64,000 nt of DNA from Halobacillus litoralis. Its GTDB lineage: Bacteria > Bacillota > Bacilli > Bacillales > Halobacillaceae. Made by a program: the position numbers and the translations under genes. The stretch lies in contig NZ_WMFA01000013.1 of the NCBI RefSeq assembly GCF_009856445.1, forward strand, positions 1-64,000, in the 5' to 3' direction. Numbering within the stretch: the stretch's first letter is position 1; each line of letters opens with the position of its first letter. Positions 24,837 to 34,217 of this stretch are shown here, in pieces. Under the pieces are notes generated by a model. The model did not search any database. It had not been told where the DNA came from and worked only from the letters and a program-made list of their open reading frames with translations.

Positions 24837-26279
24837 TTAAGCGGTTTGCTTCAGATCCTCTTCCAGAGGAATATCCTTCTTTAGTCCACGACGGGCGGCA
24901 ATGATAAAGGCTGTGACCACCGCAACGGTACCAATGGCTGCAACAACGTAGGAAACATTCAAGGACAATCCGAATCCGATCGGTGCATTCAGGATGTAGG
25001 TGAATGTAGCCATTGTCATGAAGGTCGCAGGCACGGCCGCAACAAAGTAATTCTTACGGGACAGGAACAAGTACATCGCTCCTACCCACAGCGCAATGAC
25101 GGCTGTTGATTGGTTTGCCCAGGAGAAATATCTCCAGAGTAACGTGAAATCAATTCGTGTCAAAGCAAAGGAAATGACGAACAATGGGAGGGCAATCCAT
25201 ACACGACTCATGATTTTCTTCTGAGGTACTTTAATATAGTCAGCAATAATCATACGGGCGCTTCGGAATGCTGTATCTCCGGATGTGATTGGCAGAACGA
25301 TGACACCAAGCACGGCCAGAGTACCACCGACAGCGCCAAGCATAGCGATGGAAACTTCACTCACAACGGCTGCTGGTCCACCACTTGCAAGAATTTCATT
25401 CAGTCCTGCTGAACCGTTGAACAAGCTCATGGCTGCCGCTGCCCAGATCATGGCTATGATCCCTTCAGCAATCATCATGCCGTAGAAAATGCGACGCCCT
25501 TGTTTTTCTTTTTGTGTCGTTCTTGAGATAATCGGGGTCTGTGTCGCATGAAAGCCTGAGAGAGCACCACAAGAAATCGTCAGGAACAACAATGGGAAAA
25601 TCGGTGCGTTATCCGGATGCATATTGGTTAAAGTCAATTCCGGGATGGGTGCACCTGTGACGACAAGTGATACACCGACTCCAATAGCGCTGATGAGTAG
25701 AAGAGCACCAAAAACCGGGTAAAAACGTCCGATGATCTTATCAATGGGAAGCATTGTCGCTAACAAATAGTAAGCAAAAATCACAACCAGAATAACCGGA
25801 AGAGCGAGCCAGCTGCTCGTCATATTGTGTAATAAATCTGCAGGTGCTGTAACGAATACCGTTCCTACAAGGACAAGTAAAAGAATGGCAAACGCGTTGA
25901 CTACGTGCTTCATGACTTTTCCTAAAAACTTCCCTGCAAGCTCAGGCAGGTGGGCACCACGGTTACGGATGGAAATCATCCCTGTCAAATAATCGTGCAC
26001 CGCTCCGGCAAAAATGGCACCAAACACAATCCACAGGAAAGCGACTGGTCCATATAAAGCCCCGAGAATAGGACCGAAAATGGGACCTACACCCGCGATG
26101 TTCAAGAGCTGAATTAAAGCATTTCTTTTTTCTCCCATTGGCAGGTAATCGACACCATCACCATGAGAATAAGCAGGCGTTTCACGTCCTGTGTTTACGC
26201 CGAACATTTTTTCAACATATTTACCGTACGTTAGATAACCGATAATTAAAAGTGCAATACTCACTAGAAAAGTAATCAT
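24837..26279 (-). CDS. cstA: CstA-family carbon-starvation transporter
   Basis: This is a polytopic transporter of 480 residues with the CstA core: GYLTYGKYVEKMFGV, NIAGVGPIFGPILGALYGP, GAVHDYLTGMISIRNRGAHLP and SGFHATQTPIISR. It is the shorter CstA form found in Bacilli. Family members import peptides or pyruvate. A LytS/LytTR two-component system lies immediately upstream on the same strand, matching the BtsSR-BtsT and LytST-type logic for pyruvate. A near-consensus cre site lies 26 bp before the ATG (AAAAGGAGG). Substrate preference between pyruvate and peptides is open. Confidence 0.92.
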   Translation of the reverse strand: MITFLVSIALLIIGYLTYGKYVEKMFGVNTGRETPAYSHGDGVDYLPMGEKRNALIQLLNIAGVGPIFGPILGALYGPVAFLWIVFGAIFAGAVHDYLTGMISIRNRGAHLPELAGKFLGKVMKHVVNAFAILLLVLVGTVFVTAPADLLHNMTSSWLALPVILVVIFAYYLLATMLPIDKIIGRFYPVFGALLLISAIGVGVSLVVTGAPIPELTLTNMHPDNAPIFPLLFLTISCGALSGFHATQTPIISRTTQKEKQGRRIFYGMMIAEGIIAMIWAAAAMSLFNGSAGLNEILASGGPAAVVSEVSIAMLGAVGGTLAVLGVIVLPITSGDTAFRSARMIIADYIKVPQKKIMSRVWIALPLFVISFALTRIDFTLLWRYFSWANQSTAVIALWVGAMYLFLSRKNYFVAAVPATFMTMATFTYILNAPIGFGLSLNVSYVVAAIGTVAVVTAFIIAARRGLKKDIPLEEDLKQTA

Positions 26280-26305
26280 TGTATATCCTCCTTTTCGCGC
26301 GTTTC

Positions 26306-26319
26306 TGTAATCGCTTACA
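26306..26319 (-). promoter_or_regulatory. cre site (CcpA) upstream of cstA
   Basis: On the minus strand TGTAAGCGATTACA fits the catabolite-response consensus TGNAARCGNWWWCA at every position. It lies between the probable promoter and the cstA start, as repressing cre sites do. Confidence 0.75.
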
Positions 26320-26331
26320 AAAAATATATCA

Positions 26332-26345
26332 AGAGAACGCTTCCA
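26332..26345 (-). promoter_or_regulatory. Second cre-like site upstream of cstA
   Basis: On the minus strand TGGAAGCGTTCTCT fits the cre consensus except for its last base. It lies 26 bp from the first site, so the two may bind CcpA together. Confidence 0.5.
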
Positions 26346-26421
26346 AAAGTGAGTTTTTTGACTAACATGTCAGGATTAATGCCCAAGATGTCGTAAATGT
26401 AGAATGAAAGACAGCGTCAGA

Positions 26422-27150
26422 TTACAACTCCAGCTTCTTTCTTAATTCCTTTACATAGTTACGGCTGACAGAAAGTTTTTCCTTTGTGTGCTGCAATTCC
26501 AACTGGTAGGCTCCATTGAACCACGGAGTTAACCGATGTACATAATCCAGGTTCACAAGATAACTTTTATGAATCCGGAAGAAAGAGAAGCCTTGCAGCC
26601 TCTTCTCCACATCTTTAAGCGCATCTTTCGTTTCATAGACTTTTTGTTTCCCGACGATCTTCGTCATTCGATCCTCCCGGTAGACGTACATAATTTCTGA
26701 GGGATCGAGGTATTCGATCGTTTCTTCCACCTCAACGGCCAACTTGGAAGGAGCGTTGCCCACCTTCTCTTCCACCGGCTTCAATTTCTTCTCTATTCTT
26801 TCTAAAGTTTCACTCAACTGTTCCTCGTCAAAAGGTTTAAGCAAGTAATCGATAGCCTTCTGACGAAAGGCTTCGACAGCAAAATCCGGATAGGCGGTCG
26901 CAAACACAATCTCCGGCACCTTCTTGAGTTCCTGAACCGCCTTCGCTACTGCCATTCCATCCATCGTCGGCATTTCCACATCAAGAAAAAGAACATCCGG
27001 CTGAAGCTTTATCGTCTGCATGACGGCTTCATCTCCGGATCCTGCTTCACCTACGACTTCTATGCTTTCGTAAGGTTTTAGTAAAAAATTCAATTCTTCG
27101 CGACTAAAGCGCTCATCATCAACGATGAGAACCGTGATTTTCCCACTCAT
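26422..27150 (-). CDS. LytTR-family response regulator
   Basis: This is a 242-residue response regulator. The receiver domain (1-120) has acidic residues DDE at 11-13, the phosphorylated Asp57 in LFLDVEMPTMDGMA, and Lys in YLLKPFDEEQL. The LytTR DNA-binding domain follows (about 140-242; FRIHKSYLVNLDYVHRLTPW then LSVSRNYVKELRKKL). It overlaps the kinase gene by ATGA. It lies upstream of cstA, its probable target, in the manner of BtsR/YehT and LytR. Confidence 0.93.
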   Translation of the reverse strand: MSGKITVLIVDDERFSREELNFLLKPYESIEVVGEAGSGDEAVMQTIKLQPDVLFLDVEMPTMDGMAVAKAVQELKKVPEIVFATAYPDFAVEAFRQKAIDYLLKPFDEEQLSETLERIEKKLKPVEEKVGNAPSKLAVEVEETIEYLDPSEIMYVYREDRMTKIVGKQKVYETKDALKDVEKRLQGFSFFRIHKSYLVNLDYVHRLTPWFNGAYQLELQHTKEKLSVSRNYVKELRKKLEL

Positions 27151-28892
27151 GACCCTGTCTCCTTTTCGTGAAGAGGGACCGTAAAGGCTATGGTGGTCCC
27201 CTGTCCTTGTTCACTCCTAATTTGCAGCTTCGCACTCTTTCCATGCATGTATTCTAATCGTTTGTTGACGTTATATAACCCGAATCCCGTCCCTCTTTCA
27301 GACGTGACCGATTGTTCTCCCAAAGTACGCAGCCTCATCGGTTCAATGCCTTTTCCGTTATCTGCTACGCTGATGTTTACGCTACCACCATCTTTACGAA
27401 CACGAATCGTAATCTCCGCTCCCCCTTCCTGGTCTTTGATCCCATGCTTGATGCTGTTTTCGACCAGGGGTTGTAAGGTTAAAGGAGCGATACGAGCGGA
27501 TAACGCTGTTTCATCAATATCATAGTGGACATGCAGGCGATCAACGAAACGCGTCTCTTCGATGAGAAGATAGGATTTTACATGTTTCAACTCTTCTTTT
27601 AAAGAGGTCCAGGTTTTGGTCGTTGCTCCCAGGTTTTGTCTGAAAAATTTGGAAAGCGCTATAAGAAGGGCTCTTGCCCGGTCAGGTTCCGTGCGGGTCA
27701 ACGAAACGATGACGTTTAACGAATTGAACAAAAAGTGTGGATTCACTTGGGCCTGTAAGGCTTTTACTTCCGCTTCCCGTGCAAGTCCCTGTGCTTTTTC
27801 AGCATCCGCAAGCTCCAGCTGCTGGCTGAGGAGTGCACTTAATCCCTGGATCAATTCCAATAAAACATTGGAGATTTCTTTTTGTGACGATACATAAAAC
27901 TTTAGCGTACCAACCACTTCCTGACGTTTCTTCAATGGAACGATGACCGCAGCCCCAAGAGGACAATCCGGCTGTTGACATTGAATCTCTTCATGTCTGA
28001 CTACTACACGCTTCCCTGTTTCAATAACTTCACGAGTAGCGTCCGTTTGGATCGGCTCCCCCGCCTTATGGTGGTCATCAGCCTGTCCTACATGAGCAAG
28101 AATCCTTTGTTTATCAGTCATGGAGATTGCACTCACTTGAACTTCTCCATAAATTATCCGGCATGCCTTTTCTGCAGAATCCATCGTTAACCCTTTGCGC
28201 AGATGAGATACCGTCGACTCTGCCAACTTCAGCGCTTTTTGGGCCTGTATGGCTCCGACTTTCTCTTCTTCATGAAGAACATTGCGAATGATCAATAAGA
28301 ACAAGGCGGAGCCAACACCATTGGCTACAATCATAGGTACTCCAATCTCCTGGACAAGGGCCCACGCACGAGGAAATGGATTGGAGATGAGGAGGATGAT
28401 TCCCATCTGGACTGTTTCTGCAAGAGCACCAACAAATAATGCCGTCTTCAGTTTCAGAGGCTCCTCTTTTTTATGAAAGTAACCTGCAATGATTCCAGCT
28501 ACCACTGCGGATATCCCGCAAGCGACCCCTGTAAACCCTCCGAGAGACAGACGATGCAGTCCAGCAATGACTCCCGCCCCTATACCGATCCGGTAACCTC
28601 CGAAAAGACCGGCTGCAACTATTCCGATCACTCTTGAGTTTGCCAGTGCTTCGGATTCGACAAGATTATAAACCCAGCGTCCATAATCAAGGGAACTCGT
28701 GTCATAGGTGATGCCTGTATATGTACCAATAATTCCGAACAACCCGAAAAACGCGATCGCCATGTACCGCTGACGTTGGTCCAGCGTCTTTTTATCAATC
28801 AACTCTCGGAAAAACCGGAAACGGGTAATAATGAAAGCGACCGTTACGATAATCCCGAGCCTTTCAAGCATCGGAAGAAACAACTCAAACAT
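27147..28892 (-). CDS. LytS/BtsS-type sensor histidine kinase
   Basis: This is a membrane kinase of 581 residues. Five or six N-terminal helices form the 5TM-LYT sensor (GLFGGYRIGIGAGVIAGLHR, GGFTGVACGISAVVAG). A GAF-like domain follows (about 230-360) with CQQPDCPLGAAVIVPL. The HisK core has NPHFLFNSLNVI (about 384, phospho-His), the N-box LQPLVENSIKHG and GTGFGLYNVNKRL. The same sensor class detects extracellular pyruvate in BtsS and LytS. The ATP domain appears intact. It is translationally coupled to its regulator. Confidence 0.93.
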   Translation of the reverse strand: MFELFLPMLERLGIIVTVAFIITRFRFFRELIDKKTLDQRQRYMAIAFFGLFGIIGTYTGITYDTSSLDYGRWVYNLVESEALANSRVIGIVAAGLFGGYRIGIGAGVIAGLHRLSLGGFTGVACGISAVVAGIIAGYFHKKEEPLKLKTALFVGALAETVQMGIILLISNPFPRAWALVQEIGVPMIVANGVGSALFLLIIRNVLHEEEKVGAIQAQKALKLAESTVSHLRKGLTMDSAEKACRIIYGEVQVSAISMTDKQRILAHVGQADDHHKAGEPIQTDATREVIETGKRVVVRHEEIQCQQPDCPLGAAVIVPLKKRQEVVGTLKFYVSSQKEISNVLLELIQGLSALLSQQLELADAEKAQGLAREAEVKALQAQVNPHFLFNSLNVIVSLTRTEPDRARALLIALSKFFRQNLGATTKTWTSLKEELKHVKSYLLIEETRFVDRLHVHYDIDETALSARIAPLTLQPLVENSIKHGIKDQEGGAEITIRVRKDGGSVNISVADNGKGIEPMRLRTLGEQSVTSERGTGFGLYNVNKRLEYMHGKSAKLQIRSEQGQGTTIAFTVPLHEKETGS

Positions 28893-28936
28893 ACTCCCAC
28901 GTCCTTTTACTCTTTCTAGCAGATATGCTCCCTATT

Positions 28937-29130
28937 CTTGAAGAATCAGTTTCGAGATGTTTCGAGGTTCGTTGCCTGGTTTTCAAGAATCCTACTTGGT
29001 AAAGGGGTGGGAGGGGAATGGCGAGACTCCTGGGACAAAAGTGCTTGCCGCGCTCCCGCAGAAAGCAAGTTATTCCCCGCAGCCCCATCTACTTAACAAA
29101 GGTCTCGAAACCGAGTTTTCAAGAAACCTG
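28937..29130 (+). repeat. Dispersed repeat copy R5 (long form)
   Basis: The copy starts CTTGAAGAATCAGTTTCGAG and ends CTCGAAACCGAGTTTTCAAG, a near-complete terminal inverted repeat. The core begins GGGGTGGGAGGGGAATGGCG. A segment of the core present in R4 is deleted (GGGACAAAAGTGCTTGCCGC). It occupies most of the 400 bp between lytS and the omega-amidase gene; no gene is seen in 28893-29298. Confidence 0.8.
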
Positions 29131-29298
29131 TCATATCATTGAATAGCGGTTTATGTTTATTGTAGCATGGGCGGTCTGTTTCGATACACAGAATGAAGGC
29201 AGGAGATCAATTCTCACCATCCAGGCAAAATCCCTTACGAAAACATTAGGGAAACGTCAGAATTTTTTGATACACTAAGAAGAAAATGAGGTGATAGG

Positions 29299-30081
29299 AT
29301 GACAACAAAAATAGCCATGATTCAAATGGACATCGTTTTCGGTGATCCTGAAGAGAACCGGAAACTTGCGCAAGAGAAAATAAAAGAAGCTGCTGCACAA
29401 GGAAGTGAGGTCATCTTGTTACCTGAGTTGTGGACGACAGGCTATGATCTTTCCCGCTTTGACGAAATAGCAGAAACGCTCGAAGGACCCACGCATGAGC
29501 TGTTGATGACTTTATCCAGGGAATATAAGATCACGATTGCCGGATCCATAGCTGAAGAAGAAAACGGGAAGTATTATAACACTTTCGTCGCCTACGATGC
29601 GGAAGGTAACCGGCTGGTCAATTACCGGAAAGCGCATTTGTTCCGTTTGATGAATGAAGAGAAGTTTTTAGAATCAGGAAATCAAAAAGGAAACTTCCAA
29701 CTTGGAGATGTGCCGGTGGCCGGCGTCATTTGTTATGATATCCGTTTCCCTGAATGGATGAGAACTCACATGCTGAATGGTTCAAGAGGGCTGTTGGTCG
29801 TTGCGGAATGGCCTAAACCAAGGGTGGAGCATTGGCGCAATCTATTGATTAGCCGAGCCATTGAAAATCAATGCTTCGTCATCGCCTGCAACCGTGTAGG
29901 TGCGGATCAAAACAATGAGTTTGGAGGGCATTCCATTGTTGTAGACCCTTGGGGAAACATTTTAGCTGAAGGTGGTTTGGATGAAGAAATCGTGTATGCA
30001 GATGTTGACTTCACAGCTGTCGAAGCGATCCGCGAGCAGATTCCTATTTTCCAAGACCGGCGGCCGGACCTGTATGAATAA
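29299..30081 (+). CDS. Carbon-nitrogen hydrolase, MtnU/omega-amidase type
   Basis: This is a cytoplasmic nitrilase-superfamily amidase of 260 residues with the catalytic triad Glu43 (LLPELWTTGYD), Lys about 111 (NYRKAHLFRL) and Cys about 146 (GVICYDIRFPEW). The sequence resembles B. subtilis MtnU and YafV-type omega-amidases, which hydrolyse 2-oxoglutaramate or alpha-keto-methylthiobutyramate left by glutamine transaminases. An MtnE-like transaminase lies 2.7 kb away on the same strand, which supports a methionine-salvage role. The ATG follows GAGGTG. Confidence 0.85.
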   Translation: MTTKIAMIQMDIVFGDPEENRKLAQEKIKEAAAQGSEVILLPELWTTGYDLSRFDEIAETLEGPTHELLMTLSREYKITIAGSIAEEENGKYYNTFVAYDAEGNRLVNYRKAHLFRLMNEEKFLESGNQKGNFQLGDVPVAGVICYDIRFPEWMRTHMLNGSRGLLVVAEWPKPRVEHWRNLLISRAIENQCFVIACNRVGADQNNEFGGHSIVVDPWGNILAEGGLDEEIVYADVDFTAVEAIREQIPIFQDRRPDLYE

Positions 30082-30168
30082 GCTCTTATTCGATTAACGG
30101 ATGGATAATTATCATCTTGAATTGATATATTGCTCATTCAGTCTATAACTCACATAAATAAGAAAAGA

Positions 30169-30208
30169 AAAAAAATCCTTCCCAATCATTGGGAAGGATT
30201 TTTTTCAT
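30169..30208. terminator. Bidirectional terminator
   Basis: Perfect arms AAAATCCTTCCCAAT and ATTGGGAAGGATTTT with A and T runs at both sides overlap the nos stop. It serves nos and the convergent omega-amidase gene. Confidence 0.9.
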
Positions 30209-31277
30209 AGGCCGGTGTTTGATAGAAATAGTTTGGTGTGTCCATCCGGTTTTTATAGGCGGAATGGAAAATGTGAGTAGATGCCGGCGAGACGGGAGGG
30301 ATAAGCCATGTCCAGTCACCCGTGACCTCACGTCCACATGAATGTTCTTTTTTCTCAAACTGATGGAACTGTTGAGCTGCGGTATGATGGTCAACAAGGG
30401 TTACCCCTTCGGATTGATAAGAAAACAGAACTGCCTGATTGAGCTCAATCAAGGCACGGTCCTTCCACAAGGATGAATTCCGCTTCGTATCCAGTCCCAT
30501 GGATTCAGCTACAACAGGCAAAAGATCATACCGGAAATCATCGGCAAGATTGCGGGCCCCGATCTCTGTTTCCATATAAAAGCCATTGAACGGAGCAGCT
30601 GTATAATCGATGCCACCGATTTCAAGGCGCATATCTGAAATCACCGGCACTGCATACCAACGTAGTCCCAGGTCTTCAAACCATGCAAAATCCGGATGAC
30701 GCAGCTGTACTTCTTTCACTTTTTCAGACGGGATCTCATACCACACGGGCTCCCGTCCATCCATTTGGATGACGAGAGGCAGCACATCAAAAGACGTGCC
30801 TTCTCCTCTCCATCCGAGTTTCTGACATTCCTTCGTAAACGCAATAGAAGCAGGGTCCCCTGTCACCCTGCCGTTTTCTTCATACCCGGCGTAACGAATC
30901 AATTGGTGATTCCAAAGACGCACGACATGTTCCGAAGTCCTGGGTTTAAAAATAGTAATTGTCGAGCGGATGCGTCCCCCATTTGTCGCGTAATCCAGGT
31001 GGTTGAGTAGTGCATCACGCATGCCCTCTTCTGTATCGACATCTCTTGCATCAAAGACCTTCAAACTGCTCCAAAAAAGACGTCCGATGCAGCGGTTACT
31101 GTTCCTCCAGGCGACTTTTGATCCATATTCAAGCTCACCATAGGTGTGCGTATAGCTTCCCGTCTCACTAATTTCCCGCTGGATTTCCTTCAATCTCTCA
31201 TCTGTATCACAAAGCTGTTGCTCCTGATAGTATTGGCAAATGAATGCTTCCGCCTTTTTATATAAATCTGTATTCAC
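30186..31277 (-). CDS. nos: Nitric oxide synthase oxygenase
   Basis: This is a haem enzyme that makes nitric oxide from arginine; 363 residues, the bacterial oxygenase-only form. The haem-thiolate Cys63 is in [19 protein letters not shown], and the substrate/cofactor region includes [29 protein letters not shown] and [15 protein letters not shown] with the conserved Glu. There is no reductase domain; a cellular flavodoxin would supply electrons. The start is GTG 31277 with AGGAGG 9 bp upstream. A terminal Trp ([12 protein letters not shown]) is conserved. The role is probably stress protection. Confidence 0.95.
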   Translation of the reverse strand: MNTDLYKKAEAFICQYYQEQQLCDTDERLKEIQREISETGSYTHTYGELEYGSKVAWRNSNRCIGRLFWSSLKVFDARDVDTEEGMRDALLNHLDYATNGGRIRSTITIFKPRTSEHVVRLWNHQLIRYAGYEENGRVTGDPASIAFTKECQKLGWRGEGTSFDVLPLVIQMDGREPVWYEIPSEKVKEVQLRHPDFAWFEDLGLRWYAVPVISDMRLEIGGIDYTAAPFNGFYMETEIGARNLADDFRYDLLPVVAESMGLDTKRNSSLWKDRALIELNQAVLFSYQSEGVTLVDHHTAAQQFHQFEKKEHSCGREVTGDWTWLIPPVSPASTHIFHSAYKNRMDTPNYFYQTPAYEKNPSQ

Positions 31278-31343
31278 AGCATGAATCCTCCTGTATGGTG
31301 CTTCATTCCTATCCTACCATACATGAAGAACTTCCTACACGAT

Positions 31344-32672
31344 TCAGTCTGCCTTGCGGGCGGCCTGCTGTACAGGATCCCACACGCTGTTATAAGGTGG
31401 CGCATAGGCAAGATCCAAGTCTTCTAATTCATCGATGGACATTTCATGGAACAGCGCAGTGGCAAGGACATCGATGCGTTTATCAGCACCCAGACCTCCG
31501 ATGATCTGAGCCCCGAGCAACTGACCGGTTTGCTCATGATAAACGATTTTCAACGTCATTGGATCCTCCTTGGAATAGTAACCGGCAGCATGGGTGGATT
31601 CAATCGTAATTTTTTTAAACGGGATCTTTTCGTTCTTTGCCTCCTGTTCAGAAAGACCTGTCCGGGCAAGCGTTAAATCAAAGAATTTCAAAATCGACGT
31701 ACCCACAATTCCCCGGAACGATCTTCGATGATCAATCATGTTCAGACCGGCGATTTGCCCTTGTTTGTTGGCATGCGTGCCTAATGGAATATAATCATCC
31801 TTCTTTTTGATACGGTGGTACTGTGTGGCGCAATCCCCGGCAGCATAGATGTCCAGGATGCTCGTCTCCATAAAAGCATTCACGGCAATCGCGTCATTCA
31901 CCCCTTTGTATACACCCGTGTTTTTCATAAAGGTGGTATTCGGTGCCACTCCTACGGCAACAAGGACCAGGTCGGTTTGGTATTCTCCTTTATCCGTGAT
32001 GACGGATTGGACATGCTGATCCCCTTTAAAACCTTCAACCGATTCCCCAAGATGTAATTCCACGCCGTTTCGTTCGGCTTCTTCATGCACCAGCTCTCCC
32101 ATGTCCTCATCGAAAATTTTCGCCAGTTGAGGTCCGCGGTCTATCAACCGTACCTTCTTTCCAATCGACACAAAGCTTTCGGCCATTTCAAGTCCTATGT
32201 ACCCGCCGCCGATAATGGTCACATGTTGCTTATCGCTCGTAGTCGCTGCCATAATCTCTTTGATATCAGGTATGGTCTTCAGCGAATAAATCCCTTCAAG
32301 CTCCTGTCCCTCCCACGGAGGCATGACCGGTGCTGCCCCGGAAGCTACAAGCAGACGGTCATAGGACAATTCAAAACCCTCACCCTGATCATCTTTTCCG
32401 TAAATGACTTTATGGTCACAATCTACTTCTGTTACCGTGTGATGGGTTCGGACGTCGATGCCATATTTTTCGCGAAACGTTTCAGGGTCACGTGCGATGA
32501 GGTCTTCAGTAGACCCGACATCCCCACTTAATACATACGGCAGGCCACATTGTCCATACGAGGTGATTCCCCCTTGTTCCAACACGGTTATTGAATGCCC
32601 CTTACTATTCCTTACGATTTGCATAGCTGCACTCATTCCGGCAGCATCTCCTCCGATAATAACGAAGTCCAT
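31344..32672 (-). CDS. cdr: CoA-disulfide reductase-type FAD oxidoreductase
   Basis: This is an NAD(P)H- and FAD-dependent reductase of about 442 residues. The FAD motif FVIIGGDAAGMSAAMQ opens the protein. The single active-site Cys42 lies in TSYGQCGLPYVLSG, as in CoA-disulfide reductases and NADH oxidases. A second nucleotide motif, IIGGGYIGLEMAESF, follows, and the dimerisation domain ends the protein. The likely start is ATG 32672 with AAAAGGAG at 8 bp; a GTG at 32681 overlaps that site. It probably keeps CoA or bacillithiol-type thiols reduced. It lies 66 bp upstream of nos on the same strand. Confidence 0.85.
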   Translation of the reverse strand: MDFVIIGGDAAGMSAAMQIVRNSKGHSITVLEQGGITSYGQCGLPYVLSGDVGSTEDLIARDPETFREKYGIDVRTHHTVTEVDCDHKVIYGKDDQGEGFELSYDRLLVASGAAPVMPPWEGQELEGIYSLKTIPDIKEIMAATTSDKQHVTIIGGGYIGLEMAESFVSIGKKVRLIDRGPQLAKIFDEDMGELVHEEAERNGVELHLGESVEGFKGDQHVQSVITDKGEYQTDLVLVAVGVAPNTTFMKNTGVYKGVNDAIAVNAFMETSILDIYAAGDCATQYHRIKKKDDYIPLGTHANKQGQIAGLNMIDHRRSFRGIVGTSILKFFDLTLARTGLSEQEAKNEKIPFKKITIESTHAAGYYSKEDPMTLKIVYHEQTGQLLGAQIIGGLGADKRIDVLATALFHEMSIDELEDLDLAYAPPYNSVWDPVQQAARKAD

Positions 32673-32808
32673 CCCAATCACTCCTTTTATGTACCTTCTA
32701 TTCTCTTATTCTTTGCCTATATGGTTCCCACTCAAACTTCTCTCATGTTAAACTAACGATATTATCTTTTTGTACGACTTTTCAAAAAAATCATTCGAGG
32801 TGAAGGAC

Positions 32809-33981
32809 ATGAAGCAATTTCAAACATCCAAGGCCATTCAACGGCTTCCGGACCAATTTTTCGCAACCATGATCGATAAACTAAATCTATACAAAAACCG
32901 GGGATATGACACCTTGAACTTAGGACAGGGAAATCCTGATCAACCCACCCCCTCCCACATTGTGCAGTCACTAAAGGAAGCGGCCGAAAACCCTGATTTC
33001 CACAAGTATCCTCCCTTCCACGGGTATGAATTCTTCAAGGAAGCCGTGGCTGAATTTTACAAGCGTGAATATGACGTAGACATCGACCCTGAAACTGAAG
33101 TCGCCATTATGCCCGGCAGCAAAACAGGGCTGGTTGAGCTTAGCCAGTGCTTCCTTGACCCAGGAGATGTTGCGCTCGTTCCCGACCCTGGTTATCCGGA
33201 TTACTGGTCCGGTATTGAAATGGTCGGTGCAGAAATGAAGTCCATGCCTCTTCGTGAAGAAAATGGCTTTTTGCCTGACTACGCGGAAATTGATGAAGAG
33301 AGTTGGGAAAAAGCAAAGCTCATGTTCTTAAACTACCCGAATAATCCGACGGGTGCGATGGCTGATGCGGACTTTTTCGCAGAAACCATCCAAGAAGCAG
33401 AAAAGAACGACGTGTGTGTCGTTCACGACTTTGCTTATGGAGCCATTGGATTTGACGGGAATAAACCACTCAGCTTCATGCAATTCGAAGGCGCGAAAAA
33501 TGTCGGGGTTGAAGTTTATACCATGTCCAAGACGTACAATATGGCCGGCTGGCGTGTCGCTTTTGCTGTCGGAAACCCTAGCGTCATTCAAGCGCTTGAG
33601 GTCATCCAGGACCACTATTTCTGCAGTATTTTCGGCGGGCTACAGAAAGCATCAGCCACCGCTTTATTGAGTTCCCAGGAATGTGTTACAGAACTTGCTG
33701 AAACCTATGAAAAAAGACGTGATCTTCTCGTCAGTGGGTTAGAAGAAGCGGGCTATCATGTCGCTCCCTGCCAAGGTTCTTTCTTTACATGGCTGCAAGT
33801 ACCTGAAGGCTATACATCCCAAGGCTTTGCAGACGATTTGTTAGAAACGACAGGTTTGTTCGTTGCACCTGGAATCGGCTTCGGTACGTACGGTGAGGGC
33901 TATGTGCGTATAGGTCTGAACAATTCGGAAGAAGCATTGCGGGATGCGGTAAAGCGATTTAAAGCATTTAAGCAGAAGTAG
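32809..33981 (+). CDS. mtnE: MtnE-like aminotransferase
   Basis: This is a PLP aminotransferase (fold type I, class I/II) of 390 residues. Blocks such as LNLGQGNPDQPTPSHIV, LVPDPGYPDYWSG, LNYPNNPTGAMADADFF, VVHDFAYGAIGFDGNKP and YTMSKTYNMAGWR (PLP-Lys about 241) match B. subtilis MtnE closely by memory. MtnE aminates 2-keto-4-methylthiobutyrate to methionine, usually from glutamine. The ATG at 32809 follows GAGGTGAAGG. There is no S-box upstream, unlike many methionine-salvage genes. It is divergent from the CoA-disulfide reductase gene. Confidence 0.85.
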   Translation: MKQFQTSKAIQRLPDQFFATMIDKLNLYKNRGYDTLNLGQGNPDQPTPSHIVQSLKEAAENPDFHKYPPFHGYEFFKEAVAEFYKREYDVDIDPETEVAIMPGSKTGLVELSQCFLDPGDVALVPDPGYPDYWSGIEMVGAEMKSMPLREENGFLPDYAEIDEESWEKAKLMFLNYPNNPTGAMADADFFAETIQEAEKNDVCVVHDFAYGAIGFDGNKPLSFMQFEGAKNVGVEVYTMSKTYNMAGWRVAFAVGNPSVIQALEVIQDHYFCSIFGGLQKASATALLSSQECVTELAETYEKRRDLLVSGLEEAGYHVAPCQGSFFTWLQVPEGYTSQGFADDLLETTGLFVAPGIGFGTYGEGYVRIGLNNSEEALRDAVKRFKAFKQK

Positions 33982-33990
33982 GATCCAGGG

Positions 33991-34026
33991 CAGTACTTTT
34001 TCAACTCAAAGGTACTGTCTTTTTAT
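33991..34026 (+). terminator. Terminator of mtnE
   Basis: Arms CAGTACTTTT and AAAGGTACTG, with one mismatch, are followed by TCTTTTTATTTT just after the mtnE stop. Confidence 0.7.
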
Positions 34027-34217
34027 TTTACCACGATAGTAAACGCTTCCATAGTTACAAGAAGCTGAGTAACTCTGCATAATCCCTCCACCTGTTGTCG
34101 AAATAAGTCTGATGGTTGGATAATTTTTTTTAAAATAATGATTGAATACTTGTTCAAAATGTATTTTAATTATCTTATACAAATACCATACGCATACTGT
34201 ACAGGAGGGATTCACGA

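Noticed and set aside
34006-34215. Minus-strand peptide of 24 codons (MQSYSASCNYGS...) with an AGGTGGAGGG site
   Set aside because: The site is good, but the frame ends inside the mtnE terminator region, has no promoter, and its sequence has no signal or helix. Kept out as unproven.
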